Origin: Bacteroidia bacterium
Lineage (GTDB): Bacteria > Bacteroidota > Bacteroidia > NS11-12g > UBA9320
Direction of reading: 5' to 3'
Assembly: GCA_018402155.1 (NCBI GenBank)
Contig: JAGYJG010000001.1
Location: 1,407,001 to 1,471,000, forward strand
DNA: 64,000 bases
Within the stretch, counting starts at the first letter, position 1. Every line of letters begins with the position of its first letter. The translations under genes and the position numbers were made by a program. The notes under the pieces were generated by a model. That model ran no database searches. It had not been told where the DNA came from and saw nothing but the letters and a program-made list of their open reading frames with translations. Shown piece by piece: positions 17,131-25,847 of the stretch.

Positions 17131-19338
17131 ATGAAAAACAAAATTTTAATGAAAACATTTCTGCTACTTGTAGCAGTTGTATTTAAGACGGCCAGTATGG
17201 CTCAAACGGACAGTTTAGCAAACCTTTTCTATCAAAATGTACAGACTAACAACAACGTCTTACGATTTGAAGACAATGCTTTAGCTTCGGTAAGATTTAC
17301 AAATGGCAGTCTAACTGACAATTTACAGTATTATCTCAGGGATGAAAGCGGAGCGATAATTTATCCAAAACAGACGAACAACACTTGGAATGAAGTCTTA
17401 TTTGAAAATATGGTACTTGATGTTGATTATAGTATTCATACAAGTTTTCAAGGACAGGAGTACAATGTAGGTTCTTTTCATACCCGCGATAATTCGCTAG
17501 AACCATTTGAAGCATCTGAAATCTTATTTAATGCCTTAGAAACGTGGTATGAGATACCACAAGAAACTAGACCAGAAGCAGGTAGTTTCTTACTGCAAAG
17601 CTCTACGGCACCTTTTTTTGAAAGTGTAGCCTACCTACAAGCGTTATATGATATGCCTCATCTGCCAAATTCTCTTTTAGAAGAAAACTCTGAAGCCAAT
17701 ATTATTGACATTTGGGTAGATTACGGTGACCCTAGTGATAGTATTTCTACGCATACCCATTTGGGAGATTTAGAAGGTATAATACTAAATACTTTGCCCC
17801 CACCTTTAGACCCTAGCACAATTGACAAGTGTATTTGTCAGTATACGTTACAATCATCTAGATTAGAAGATTTTGAAAGTAGCTATATTGACAAAGACTA
17901 CAACTATTATGTGACTCATCATAACAAGTCATACCATCAAATAAACTCAATCTACCCTGACCGAAGTACTAATACTTTTACAGATAAAAAGACTGGCTTT
18001 GAAGGCCCTGCAAAATTTGTTGAGTTTAACTTACAAGGATACAAAACAGATAAAACAATTCACGGAAACGATGGTGGTTTAACATCAGATCCAAGCACAT
18101 CAACCAACAAACATTATGCGGGGATCCAAATGAAGTTATTTTGTGCAGGTCTGCCAAAAAAAATATTACAAAGATTATCACCATACTTGCTTATTGACCC
18201 TGCAGATCCCGACCAAGAGTTTGACTTTCTAATACCTACTCCTGCTGAGAGTTGCCTATGCTCTAAACAAGTAGACATTTGTTATAGATACGATTCAGAT
18301 ATTTATGTAGAGGCTAGTGATAACGACTGCTTGAGCTGGGATAGTGAAGCAACAATCACAGCACAAGATTATGCTGAAGTTACATTACAGCAAGGGTCTA
18401 AAGCACCAGAAACACTAAAAATAGGGACACATACAGCTAAGGTTAAATGCAATGCTAACCATTTGGACAAAACTGTAAAAACTGTAGATATTTCAGCTAA
18501 AAATGCCAAAATTGCTGAAATTAATACAAAAATTGCTAATGAAACAGACCCTGTTAAACTTACAACATTGCAGGCAGAATTAGCTGCTGCACAGGTAGCA
18601 TTATTAGCTTCAATTCAGACTGCTGACAATACAGTAAATGACTGTTCAAGTGACAACTTTCAAATTGGATTTCAAGGTTGCAAACAAATCACTTTACAAA
18701 GTAATCAAACTTCTTACTTTAAGATGGCCACAGGTTGTAAAATAGATGCTGAAGGTAAAAACTGCTTTAACGCCAAAGCTAATATTAAGAGCGACTTTTA
18801 TCTCACAGCTATTATGGAACAGCCTAATGTAACACCAAATGATGTAAAATACTGTTGTTCCAAGAAATGGGGAAACTACGTACTAGGTTCTTTCGACGGT
18901 GCACCAATGACCAGACAGCTAGCCAAATCTGAAGTGGGCCAGAAGTTTCAATTAGCGGGTAATTGGGATGCTCCTTACAGCTACCTTAGTTCCAACCCAA
19001 ACATGGTTTTTGACATGGATATACTTACGGGCGGAACAAACTGCGATGATATAATTTTTAACAATGCAAGAGTAATTAAGGACAAGGATTTATATTTTGA
19101 TGAAGTAAGCGTACTTAAGACTAATGCTAGTACTCTTGAATTACGACAGATACCACAGAATGAGCAAAAACCCATTAACGTAGTAATAATTGATATGATG
19201 GGCAAGGTCATTTTTAATGCAAACACAAATCAATCAGAACTGATTATTAGCAATCTACCACTTAGAAAAGGAATGTATTTTGTTTCTCTAGTTTCGGCAA
19301 ATAGCCGTAAAACCTTTAAAGTAATAAATTATGAGTAA
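17131..19338 (+). CDS. Secreted Cys-rich protein, CxC/CC family, member 2, with sorting-like C-terminus
   Basis: 735 residues from the ATG at 17131; an upstream ATG at 17002 lies inside the leader and would spoil the signal peptide. The signal ends A-S-M-A-Q (~25). Cysteine motifs C-I-C, C-L-C and C-C occur in the same order as in the protein at 12124. An Ala/Lys-rich helical stretch (~450-495) is specific to this copy. The last ~70 residues ('INVVIIDMMGKVIF' then 'GMYFVSLVSANSRKTFKV') have the strand pattern of a T9SS type A domain although the P-N-P motif is missing. The stop overlaps the next lipoprotein start by 8 bp. Confidence 0.7.
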   Translation: MKNKILMKTFLLLVAVVFKTASMAQTDSLANLFYQNVQTNNNVLRFEDNALASVRFTNGSLTDNLQYYLRDESGAIIYPKQTNNTWNEVLFENMVLDVDYSIHTSFQGQEYNVGSFHTRDNSLEPFEASEILFNALETWYEIPQETRPEAGSFLLQSSTAPFFESVAYLQALYDMPHLPNSLLEENSEANIIDIWVDYGDPSDSISTHTHLGDLEGIILNTLPPPLDPSTIDKCICQYTLQSSRLEDFESSYIDKDYNYYVTHHNKSYHQINSIYPDRSTNTFTDKKTGFEGPAKFVEFNLQGYKTDKTIHGNDGGLTSDPSTSTNKHYAGIQMKLFCAGLPKKILQRLSPYLLIDPADPDQEFDFLIPTPAESCLCSKQVDICYRYDSDIYVEASDNDCLSWDSEATITAQDYAEVTLQQGSKAPETLKIGTHTAKVKCNANHLDKTVKTVDISAKNAKIAEINTKIANETDPVKLTTLQAELAAAQVALLASIQTADNTVNDCSSDNFQIGFQGCKQITLQSNQTSYFKMATGCKIDAEGKNCFNAKANIKSDFYLTAIMEQPNVTPNDVKYCCSKKWGNYVLGSFDGAPMTRQLAKSEVGQKFQLAGNWDAPYSYLSSNPNMVFDMDILTGGTNCDDIIFNNARVIKDKDLYFDEVSVLKTNASTLELRQIPQNEQKPINVVIIDMMGKVIFNANTNQSELIISNLPLRKGMYFVSLVSANSRKTFKVINYE

Positions 19339-19927
19339 GGTTAGTATATTATGTTTTTTTCTCTTTTCAATCTGTTTGGGTTGTAAAGAGAAGTGTAAGG
19401 ACGAGCAGCCAGAAGCAAGCTGCCAAGGACAACATGTATTCACTAATGGTAATTGTCAGTGTCCTGAAAACTCAGTTGATATGGGCAACTATGTATGTAA
19501 ACCATACTCGAAAAATAATTTTTGGCTGCAAGAGGGAGACCCGTGCCTTGGTCAGGCTTACTTCTTTTTTGGAAAATCTGGTACTGATATTTTTGACGAT
19601 GGACAATCTACCATTGAAATGTCATGGACGCAGGGAATAAGTGGTACAAGATTAGGGGGTAGCTTTCAAAGCATAGATAAGATAGCTAACCAATACTATT
19701 TGATATCTTGTCCTTTTAATGATGTAAATCACTTTACCGACGACTTCAAAGAGTGTATTGGTAAAGATTACAATTACTATGATCTAGAGCTAAAGATTGA
19801 CTTAGACTGGACAACGGCAGATGTAACCTACAAGTTTTGGAATGATGTAGATACAAGTGTTCATATCAAGAAAGAATTTGGTAAGGAACTTAAAGCAGTG
19901 TTCATGAGCAATACTGGACCAAAATAA
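19331..19927 (+). CDS. Cys-rich lipoprotein with EGF-like segment, member 2
   Basis: 198 residues; signal ends C-L-G-C (Cys18), followed by K-E-K-C-K-D-E-Q and an EGF-like Cys pattern ending C-Q-C-P-E-N. It is a diverged paralogue of the lipoprotein at 14172. The ATG lies inside the last codons of the CxC-family gene, so translation is probably coupled. The C-terminal two thirds are beta-rich ('YYDLELKIDLDWTTADVTYKF') with no recognised family. A stem-loop terminator follows at 19943, before the barrel gene. Confidence 0.7.
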   Translation: MSKVSILCFFLFSICLGCKEKCKDEQPEASCQGQHVFTNGNCQCPENSVDMGNYVCKPYSKNNFWLQEGDPCLGQAYFFFGKSGTDIFDDGQSTIEMSWTQGISGTRLGGSFQSIDKIANQYYLISCPFNDVNHFTDDFKECIGKDYNYYDLELKIDLDWTTADVTYKFWNDVDTSVHIKKEFGKELKAVFMSNTGPK

Positions 19928-19942
19928 CACACACATAAATAT

Positions 19943-19970
19943 GCCGAGGTTATTCGTAGCCTCGGCTTTT
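19943..19970 (+). terminator. Intrinsic terminator after the 17131-19927 pair
   Basis: Stem GCCGAGG (19943-19949) / CCTCGGC (19960-19966), 10-base loop, then TTTTAATAAT. Confidence 0.75.
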
Positions 19971-19983
19971 AATAATATAGCAC

Positions 19984-20451
19984 ATGAGAAAAATAATTAC
20001 AATACTAGTATTAACAGGCACCATTATTGGTTTTGCCCAAACAACTGAAATTAAACCCACAGCGTTACTTAGCGAGATTGGGGGTAGTCATTTTGGAGTT
20101 TCTATTAAACTGAATAGAGTATATAAAATAAAGCCAAATATTGCATACACATATGAATTTGGTGCGTCTCCTTTTACAGAAAACGATTTACAAACTTTTG
20201 ACCCGACCTTGTCTGTTAGTTGGTCTGCATTAATATTTAGCAAAAATAGCAGTCATTTAGAACTTGGTTTTTCTACAGTCATTGATAGCTCTACAGAGCC
20301 TGTTTTTACTTTACTTATTGCCTATCGATATCAGAACTTTACCGATAGCAGGACTTTTGCACGCTTTGGCATAATACCAATTGGTGCAGATGGGAGTGGT
20401 ATAGGCTTCACCTCTATGCCTGCATTGGGTTTAGGCTACACAATAAAATAA
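19984..20451 (+). CDS. Small outer-membrane beta-barrel-like protein
   Basis: 155 residues; signal peptide ends I-G-F-A-Q (~19). The mature chain alternates polar and hydrophobic residues in about eight strands ('NIAYTYEFGASPF', 'HLELGFSTVI', 'FTLLIAYRYQNF', 'MPALGLGYTIK') and ends in a strand with a terminal aromatic/basic pattern usual for barrels. A family cannot be named. It lies after a terminator but before the next palindrome, so it belongs to the same unit while possibly having its own transcript. Its TAA is the first codon of the conserved block leading into P6. Confidence 0.65.
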   Translation: MRKIITILVLTGTIIGFAQTTEIKPTALLSEIGGSHFGVSIKLNRVYKIKPNIAYTYEFGASPFTENDLQTFDPTLSVSWSALIFSKNSSHLELGFSTVIDSSTEPVFTLLIAYRYQNFTDSRTFARFGIIPIGADGSGIGFTSMPALGLGYTIK

Positions 20452-20460
20452 GAAAGGCTA

Positions 20461-20563
20461 ATCACCAACACTATGTATGACGTAATGCCGCTTATGTACA
20501 CGCTGTAGCAGGGCTTGTTCGCCGTGGCGAAGCGGCACTACGTATACACTTACCGTAGGTGAT
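20461..20563. repeat. Palindromic cassette-junction element P6 (matched outer arms)
   Basis: Outer arms ATCACCAAC (20461-20469) and GTAGGTGAT (20555-20563) pair with one mismatch. Inner arms (TATGTATGACGTAATGCCGCT and AGCGGCACTACGTATACA, given here in part) and the TTCGCCGTGGCGAA loop are those of P2 and P5. Confidence 0.8.
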
Positions 20564-20727
20564 AACCAAAAGAAAGAAAAGTAGGCGAGTTAGTAATTGC
20601 AAAAAAAAAGCAGTATATTAGCCGATCGAACCATTCGCTTGTAAACGAATGCAGCTCTGGACAAAGGTAAAAAAACACCGACATTGATTTTATTTTTTTA
20701 AACATTAACACACAAAAAAACAAAACA
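20555..20727 (+). promoter_or_regulatory. Type II leader, copy 4
   Basis: Same layout as at 11956, with a longer A-run (nine A) before GCAGTATATTAG and one change at GCCGATCG. Hairpin at 20632-20651. Confidence 0.6.
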
Positions 20728-23700
20728 ATGAAAAACAAAATTTTAAGAAAAATGGTAATACTAGCGGGGTTTCTTCTAGTTGGAACCTCTACCTATTGCC
20801 AAGCTCCATCTTGGGGTGGTTCAATACCCAGCTCCAACCTGAATTATTATGACATAGTAAGCCAAACACAGGCTTATTTTGACTCTACGGGACTAGATAC
20901 TGTTCCGCATTCTGGTTACAAAGATTTTAAACGATGGGAGTACACCTTTAAAAATTTAGGATCTGGGACAAGCAATGGTGGGTTTCAAGATGCCAATACT
21001 GCTATGGCTGTTTTATTCCAAAATTCTAATTTAATTTGTAATGGAAGTACTTTTTATCCAAATAATTGGGAGTTTGTAGGACACAATAAAACGACTGGTA
21101 CATCCCAATCTCGTGGACAAGGAATAATAATGACAGTTTATGTAGATTACAAAAATGACCCAACTTTGAATACTATTTACGTTGGCACTGCAAATAGTGG
21201 TCTTTGGAAAACTACAAATGCAAAGAGTTCCACACCACAATGGAGCTGTATTACTAATAGTGCCCGTATGCCTTTACAAGGGGTTAGTGGAATTGCAGTG
21301 AATCCTTCTAACCCTAATGTAATTTATATTTCAACAGGATGTTGGAGAGGAACTACTATGAATAACTTTTATAGCATGGGAATCATAAAAACAACTGATG
21401 GCGGAAATTCTTGGCAAACCACAGGATTATCTTATGACATTAATAACCCAAGTGATTATATAGTCACGCAGAATGTTTATTTAGCTCCTTGGAAACATAA
21501 TGGAAATGATGTCTTGTATGTCTTAAAACAGAATAAGATATTTTATTCTAATGATGCAGGTGTGTCATTTACCCAAGCTTTTTCAAATTCTAGTAATAAA
21601 AATTGGAGAGATCTGAGATTCCTTAATTCTAATAAAGTAATAGCATCTACGGATGGCCCAAATGGAGAGGTTTGGCAGGCAACGAATAAAGGTCAAACCT
21701 CTGTGAACTGGACAAATATTACTAGCTCAGTGTTTTCTTCCGGTTTGTCTTCTATACGCGTGGATTTAGATGTATATGAAAATAACAAAAACATTATTTA
21801 TGTTTCTGGGGCTGGCCAAGGTAGCACTATTCGTTTAGCTTATTCAGGTGATGGTGGCACTTCATGGAGTGATTGGAATGTAAATACAGGTCAAGCAAGA
21901 GATGAACATGAGAACGATATTGCGATTTCAAAAAGCACACCTACTCGTCTCTATTCTGCTGGAAAAACAGTCGGAATGTCAACAAACGGAGGCCAGACTT
22001 TTACAAATTTATTTGGGTACTGGAATGATTTTGTACATCCTGATCAAAGGGCTTTGTTTACCGTAGTAGATGGTCAAGGAAATGACATTGTTTATAGTGG
22101 ACATGACGGAGGAATTAGCAGAGCTAATGCTCCTCAGACTGGAACGAACGGAAGCGATTGGCAATTAATTAACGGTGAAGATTTGAATATTTCAGAAACC
22201 ATTGGGGTTGGCGTAAATCTCAACGAAGATTGGATAGCAACAGGACTTTTCGACATGGGATGGTATGATTATCGCAACGGAAGTTGGGAAAATTATAGAA
22301 TTGCAGATGGACTAAGTACAATTTTTGATCCTTTTTCATCGCCAAATCGAATGTATGTTGAAAGCAATTACGGGATACACAGTCTAAATGAGGAAACATT
22401 CCCTCAAAATGTTAATTTCCCTAATATTGGAATCCAATCTAATGAAAGCTGGGATCAAAGGATCGTAATTGACTCAAGAGGAAACATATATCAGGGCGGG
22501 GCTAATCGTCTGCATCGAAGATTATTTGGTTCAAATACGTTTAGTCAAATCTTTACACGAGGTGGTGGTATAGATGGTGTTTCGGCGATTGCTCCATCAC
22601 CATCCAATCCTAATGTTCTTTATGTAGGGTTTGAAGAGCCAATGTGGGGAAATCCAGTAAGTCTTAAATTCTTTAAAAGCACCAATGCTCTTTCATCTAA
22701 TCCAACATATTCAGACATATCATCAGCTTCAGGGTTGGATTTGGCTTGGAACTCCATTTCGGATATTGTAGTTGACCCAAATAATGAAAACGAAGTATGG
22801 GTGTGCAACGGACAGTTGATAAATCAGACGGGCAAAAGAGTCTATTATTCTACCAATGGAGGCAATTCTTTTGTACAGCTAAAACCATTCTACTATTGTG
22901 ATGGCACTACTCCGATGCCTTGGGCGGTCACAAGATTAGTAATAGATGAAGCTACTGGAGGTATGTATGCAGCAACAGATATAGGCGTATATTATAATCC
23001 GAATCCAAAAGATATAAACTCTGATTGGGTACTGTACAATAAAGATTTCCCTGTAGTACGTGTGACCGATATGCAAATCAACTATTGTACTAGAAAATTG
23101 TATGTATCGACTTACGGTAGAGGTTTATATAAATGTGATTTAGCAGAACCAGCTGATATAAACCAAACAATAACTGTTTCTAATTATTTAAACATACCGA
23201 TTGGAGAAACTAGGATTTTCAACTCAAATGTAACCATACCTACAGGTGCTACAATGACTGTTAAAGGTCTTGTTCGTATGGCCACAGACAGAACTATAAC
23301 AGTACAACCAGGTGCGAAGCTATTAGTTGATGGTGGAACTATCACCAGTACATGCGATTTGCCATGGGGTGGTGTTATTGTGGAAGGGAACCCTAGCCTA
23401 TCACAGATACCTTACTCTAATCAAGGATACGTACGTATGACAAATAATGCCACTATTTCTAATGCATGGAATGCGATTAGATTAATAGGTATAAATAGTG
23501 CTGGAGGTTTACATTGGGGTAAGGTAGGAGGAATCATTCAATCTACAAATTCTCAATTTAAAAACAATTGGAGAGATGTAGAATTTATGTCGTATCGCAA
23601 TATGTACGGTGGAAATGAATTGCCAAATCAATCAAAATTTATTACTACCAGGTTCACTACGGATGTTGACAACAAGATTCCTAACAACACGCTATGGCCT

Positions 23701-25782
23701 CACGTCACTATGTGGGATGTTTATTTGCCTCGTTTTGAAGGTTGCGTTTTTGAAGATACTAGAAGTTTAGTAAGTAAGTGGCAAGGTAGAACGGGTATAT
23801 ATACTAGTTCATCTTCTTATAAAGTAGGTTCCTATTGTTCAGGCTGGCAAATACCTTGTAACGGAATTCCTTCAGAATTTAATAATTTGGCTGATGCCAT
23901 AGAAAGTTATGGAGATAGAAGTAGAGGACCTATTTCAATAGAAAATTCAATATTTAATTCTTATAAGGGAGTACTCCTACAAGGGACAAATGGTGCTCTA
24001 GTTCGTAGTAATACATTCAATATAGAGCACGACCCAATTACACCAGGGAATACAGAATATCCTTATGGATTATATCTTGATATGTCTCAAGATTTTAATA
24101 CGGAAGGAAACCAATTTCAAGGTATAGGTGATGCACAAAATGACGGAGCAGCTGGTCTGGTAATAAGAAATACTGGTCCTAACAATAATAAATTTTATCG
24201 TTCAAATTTTGATGATTTGAGACTTGGGTCACAAGCTCTTCACGCAAATAAAATGTGGATGAATGGGTTCATTGGATTAACATTTAGATGCAATGATTAT
24301 GAGAATGATTGGGATGATTTGGATATCCGCTTTGACCCTAATACCATGGTTACCTATCCTTCAGGGTACATTGGTATGAGAGAGTTTCAAGGTCAGAATC
24401 TTAACTCACCACCACTATTGCCAGACAATGAATTTGGGAATAGTAGCTCTATTCTAAACTACAGTATAGAAAATGATGCTCACTACATGCAGTATTCGTA
24501 CTCAGGTGCTCCAAATATTAGCAATAAAAACTATCCTTATATAGTAACTCCTCATCCTACAGTCTCAGGACAGGACAATGTGCTTAGAGCCCAAATATCA
24601 GGACTACGAGTTTGTCCAGATAAAATCAGCACTTGGGGTGGAGATCGCGAGATGCTGATAAGCGAAATAGGAACATTAGAACCTCTTATGATGATAAAAA
24701 TGGGTGAATGGAAGGAATTAGAGGATGAGGGAAATACTCCTGCAGTATTATCCGCCGTAGAGTCTGCTTCAGTTAGTAATATTTCTCAGATATTATCAGA
24801 TCTGACATCCTATTCTCCTCACTTAGGGATAGAAGTATTGCAAGCCGTAGCAAGTGCTAACTCACCTTTTACGAATGAGAATGTTCGAGATATATTAGTA
24901 CTAAACCCTCATAGTGCAAGATCAGCTACAGTCCAAGAAGCATTAGACAACAGGTTAAACCCATTACCTCAAAGTTATCGAGACACAATTAATAACCAGA
25001 TAACTTCATATACTACTAGGGACAATCTGCAAGAGGAGCTAGTTGCTTTAGTAGGTGATTATGATGATAAGTTGACAGAATTGTTGTCATCTTACATAAC
25101 AGATACTTCTTCTGTGCTCTCGGATTATGCTCAATGGTTTGAACACCCATTCAATCCTACGCTAAGATACCAGTTGGCTACTATATATTTTGACTTGGGT
25201 GATTGGAGTTCTTATACTCAGATCTTAAATGATATCCCTCTAGATATTCCTTTGGATGCTCTTCAGCTTCAGTATCATACTGCATATTCAGATTTATATA
25301 GTCAATTGCATTCGTGGGAATTAGCCAATGAGCCAGTCTATGGAGATATTGCTAAAAAGGATTGGCTATTGAATTATGCTCAAAGTCACTCAATATATCC
25401 TAATAGAGTAAATGCTTTGTTATCCATTCACGATACTATTATTGCTAAACCATATGTCTATATTGACTACATTGAAAATGCTTCTAGTCAACAAGCACCT
25501 GCAAGTAGTTCAAGTGACCAATTAGAAAATGAGAATAACATGTCGTTGGTAAATTTATTCCCTAATCCTACCAAAAATAAGGTAACTTTGGAATGGAAAG
25601 AAGAACCCAAAGAAGCTACAGTTACCGTGCTTAATACTTTTGGGGTAAAAGTATATAGCGAAAACTGGATAGAGAATACACCGCTTAGTTTTGAAGTAGG
25701 TGGTTGGAGACAAGGAGCCTATTTTGTGATAATAGAGACCCCTACGGAAACAATCAGAAGAAACCTGCTGATTAGTAGATAG
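20728..25782 (+). CDS. Giant T9SS protein: Asp-box propeller plus beta-helix
   Basis: 1,684 residues. Signal peptide 1-25 (S-T-Y-C-Q). Residues ~90-810 contain Asp-box/BNR motifs (T-T-D-G-G-N-S-W, S-G-D-G-G-T-S-W, S-T-N-G-G-N-S-F) as in VPS10/sialidase-type propellers of secreted glycan-active proteins. Residues ~830-1280 have beta-helix-like repeats beginning with 'NIPIGETRIFNSNVTI'. A helical region spans ~1320-1580 and a type A T9SS domain closes the chain (L-F-P-N-P-T-K-N-K). The first nine codons are the same as at 12124, so the leader repeat extends into the gene. The beta-helix plus helical plus sorting layout matches the frameshifted protein at 4329-8785. A surface adhesin or glycan-binding role is inferred; catalytic residues cannot be assigned. 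Confidence 0.8.
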   Translation: MKNKILRKMVILAGFLLVGTSTYCQAPSWGGSIPSSNLNYYDIVSQTQAYFDSTGLDTVPHSGYKDFKRWEYTFKNLGSGTSNGGFQDANTAMAVLFQNSNLICNGSTFYPNNWEFVGHNKTTGTSQSRGQGIIMTVYVDYKNDPTLNTIYVGTANSGLWKTTNAKSSTPQWSCITNSARMPLQGVSGIAVNPSNPNVIYISTGCWRGTTMNNFYSMGIIKTTDGGNSWQTTGLSYDINNPSDYIVTQNVYLAPWKHNGNDVLYVLKQNKIFYSNDAGVSFTQAFSNSSNKNWRDLRFLNSNKVIASTDGPNGEVWQATNKGQTSVNWTNITSSVFSSGLSSIRVDLDVYENNKNIIYVSGAGQGSTIRLAYSGDGGTSWSDWNVNTGQARDEHENDIAISKSTPTRLYSAGKTVGMSTNGGQTFTNLFGYWNDFVHPDQRALFTVVDGQGNDIVYSGHDGGISRANAPQTGTNGSDWQLINGEDLNISETIGVGVNLNEDWIATGLFDMGWYDYRNGSWENYRIADGLSTIFDPFSSPNRMYVESNYGIHSLNEETFPQNVNFPNIGIQSNESWDQRIVIDSRGNIYQGGANRLHRRLFGSNTFSQIFTRGGGIDGVSAIAPSPSNPNVLYVGFEEPMWGNPVSLKFFKSTNALSSNPTYSDISSASGLDLAWNSISDIVVDPNNENEVWVCNGQLINQTGKRVYYSTNGGNSFVQLKPFYYCDGTTPMPWAVTRLVIDEATGGMYAATDIGVYYNPNPKDINSDWVLYNKDFPVVRVTDMQINYCTRKLYVSTYGRGLYKCDLAEPADINQTITVSNYLNIPIGETRIFNSNVTIPTGATMTVKGLVRMATDRTITVQPGAKLLVDGGTITSTCDLPWGGVIVEGNPSLSQIPYSNQGYVRMTNNATISNAWNAIRLIGINSAGGLHWGKVGGIIQSTNSQFKNNWRDVEFMSYRNMYGGNELPNQSKFITTRFTTDVDNKIPNNTLWPHVTMWDVYLPRFEGCVFEDTRSLVSKWQGRTGIYTSSSSYKVGSYCSGWQIPCNGIPSEFNNLADAIESYGDRSRGPISIENSIFNSYKGVLLQGTNGALVRSNTFNIEHDPITPGNTEYPYGLYLDMSQDFNTEGNQFQGIGDAQNDGAAGLVIRNTGPNNNKFYRSNFDDLRLGSQALHANKMWMNGFIGLTFRCNDYENDWDDLDIRFDPNTMVTYPSGYIGMREFQGQNLNSPPLLPDNEFGNSSSILNYSIENDAHYMQYSYSGAPNISNKNYPYIVTPHPTVSGQDNVLRAQISGLRVCPDKISTWGGDREMLISEIGTLEPLMMIKMGEWKELEDEGNTPAVLSAVESASVSNISQILSDLTSYSPHLGIEVLQAVASANSPFTNENVRDILVLNPHSARSATVQEALDNRLNPLPQSYRDTINNQITSYTTRDNLQEELVALVGDYDDKLTELLSSYITDTSSVLSDYAQWFEHPFNPTLRYQLATIYFDLGDWSSYTQILNDIPLDIPLDALQLQYHTAYSDLYSQLHSWELANEPVYGDIAKKDWLLNYAQSHSIYPNRVNALLSIHDTIIAKPYVYIDYIENASSQQAPASSSSDQLENENNMSLVNLFPNPTKNKVTLEWKEEPKEATVTVLNTFGVKVYSENWIENTPLSFEVGGWRQGAYFVIIETPTETIRRNLLISR

Positions 25783-25797
25783 TTAAATTAAACAATG

Positions 25798-25835
25798 AGC
25801 ATCGGAGATCGACATAAAATTTCCGATGCTTTTTT
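25798..25835 (+). terminator. Intrinsic terminator after the giant protein gene
   Basis: Stem AGCATCGGA (25798-25806) / TCCGATGCT (25822-25830), 15-base loop, then TTTTT. It lies only 13 bp before the next ATG, so 25848 either has readthrough expression or an unseen promoter. Confidence 0.8.
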
Positions 25836-25847
25836 AAAACATAACAT

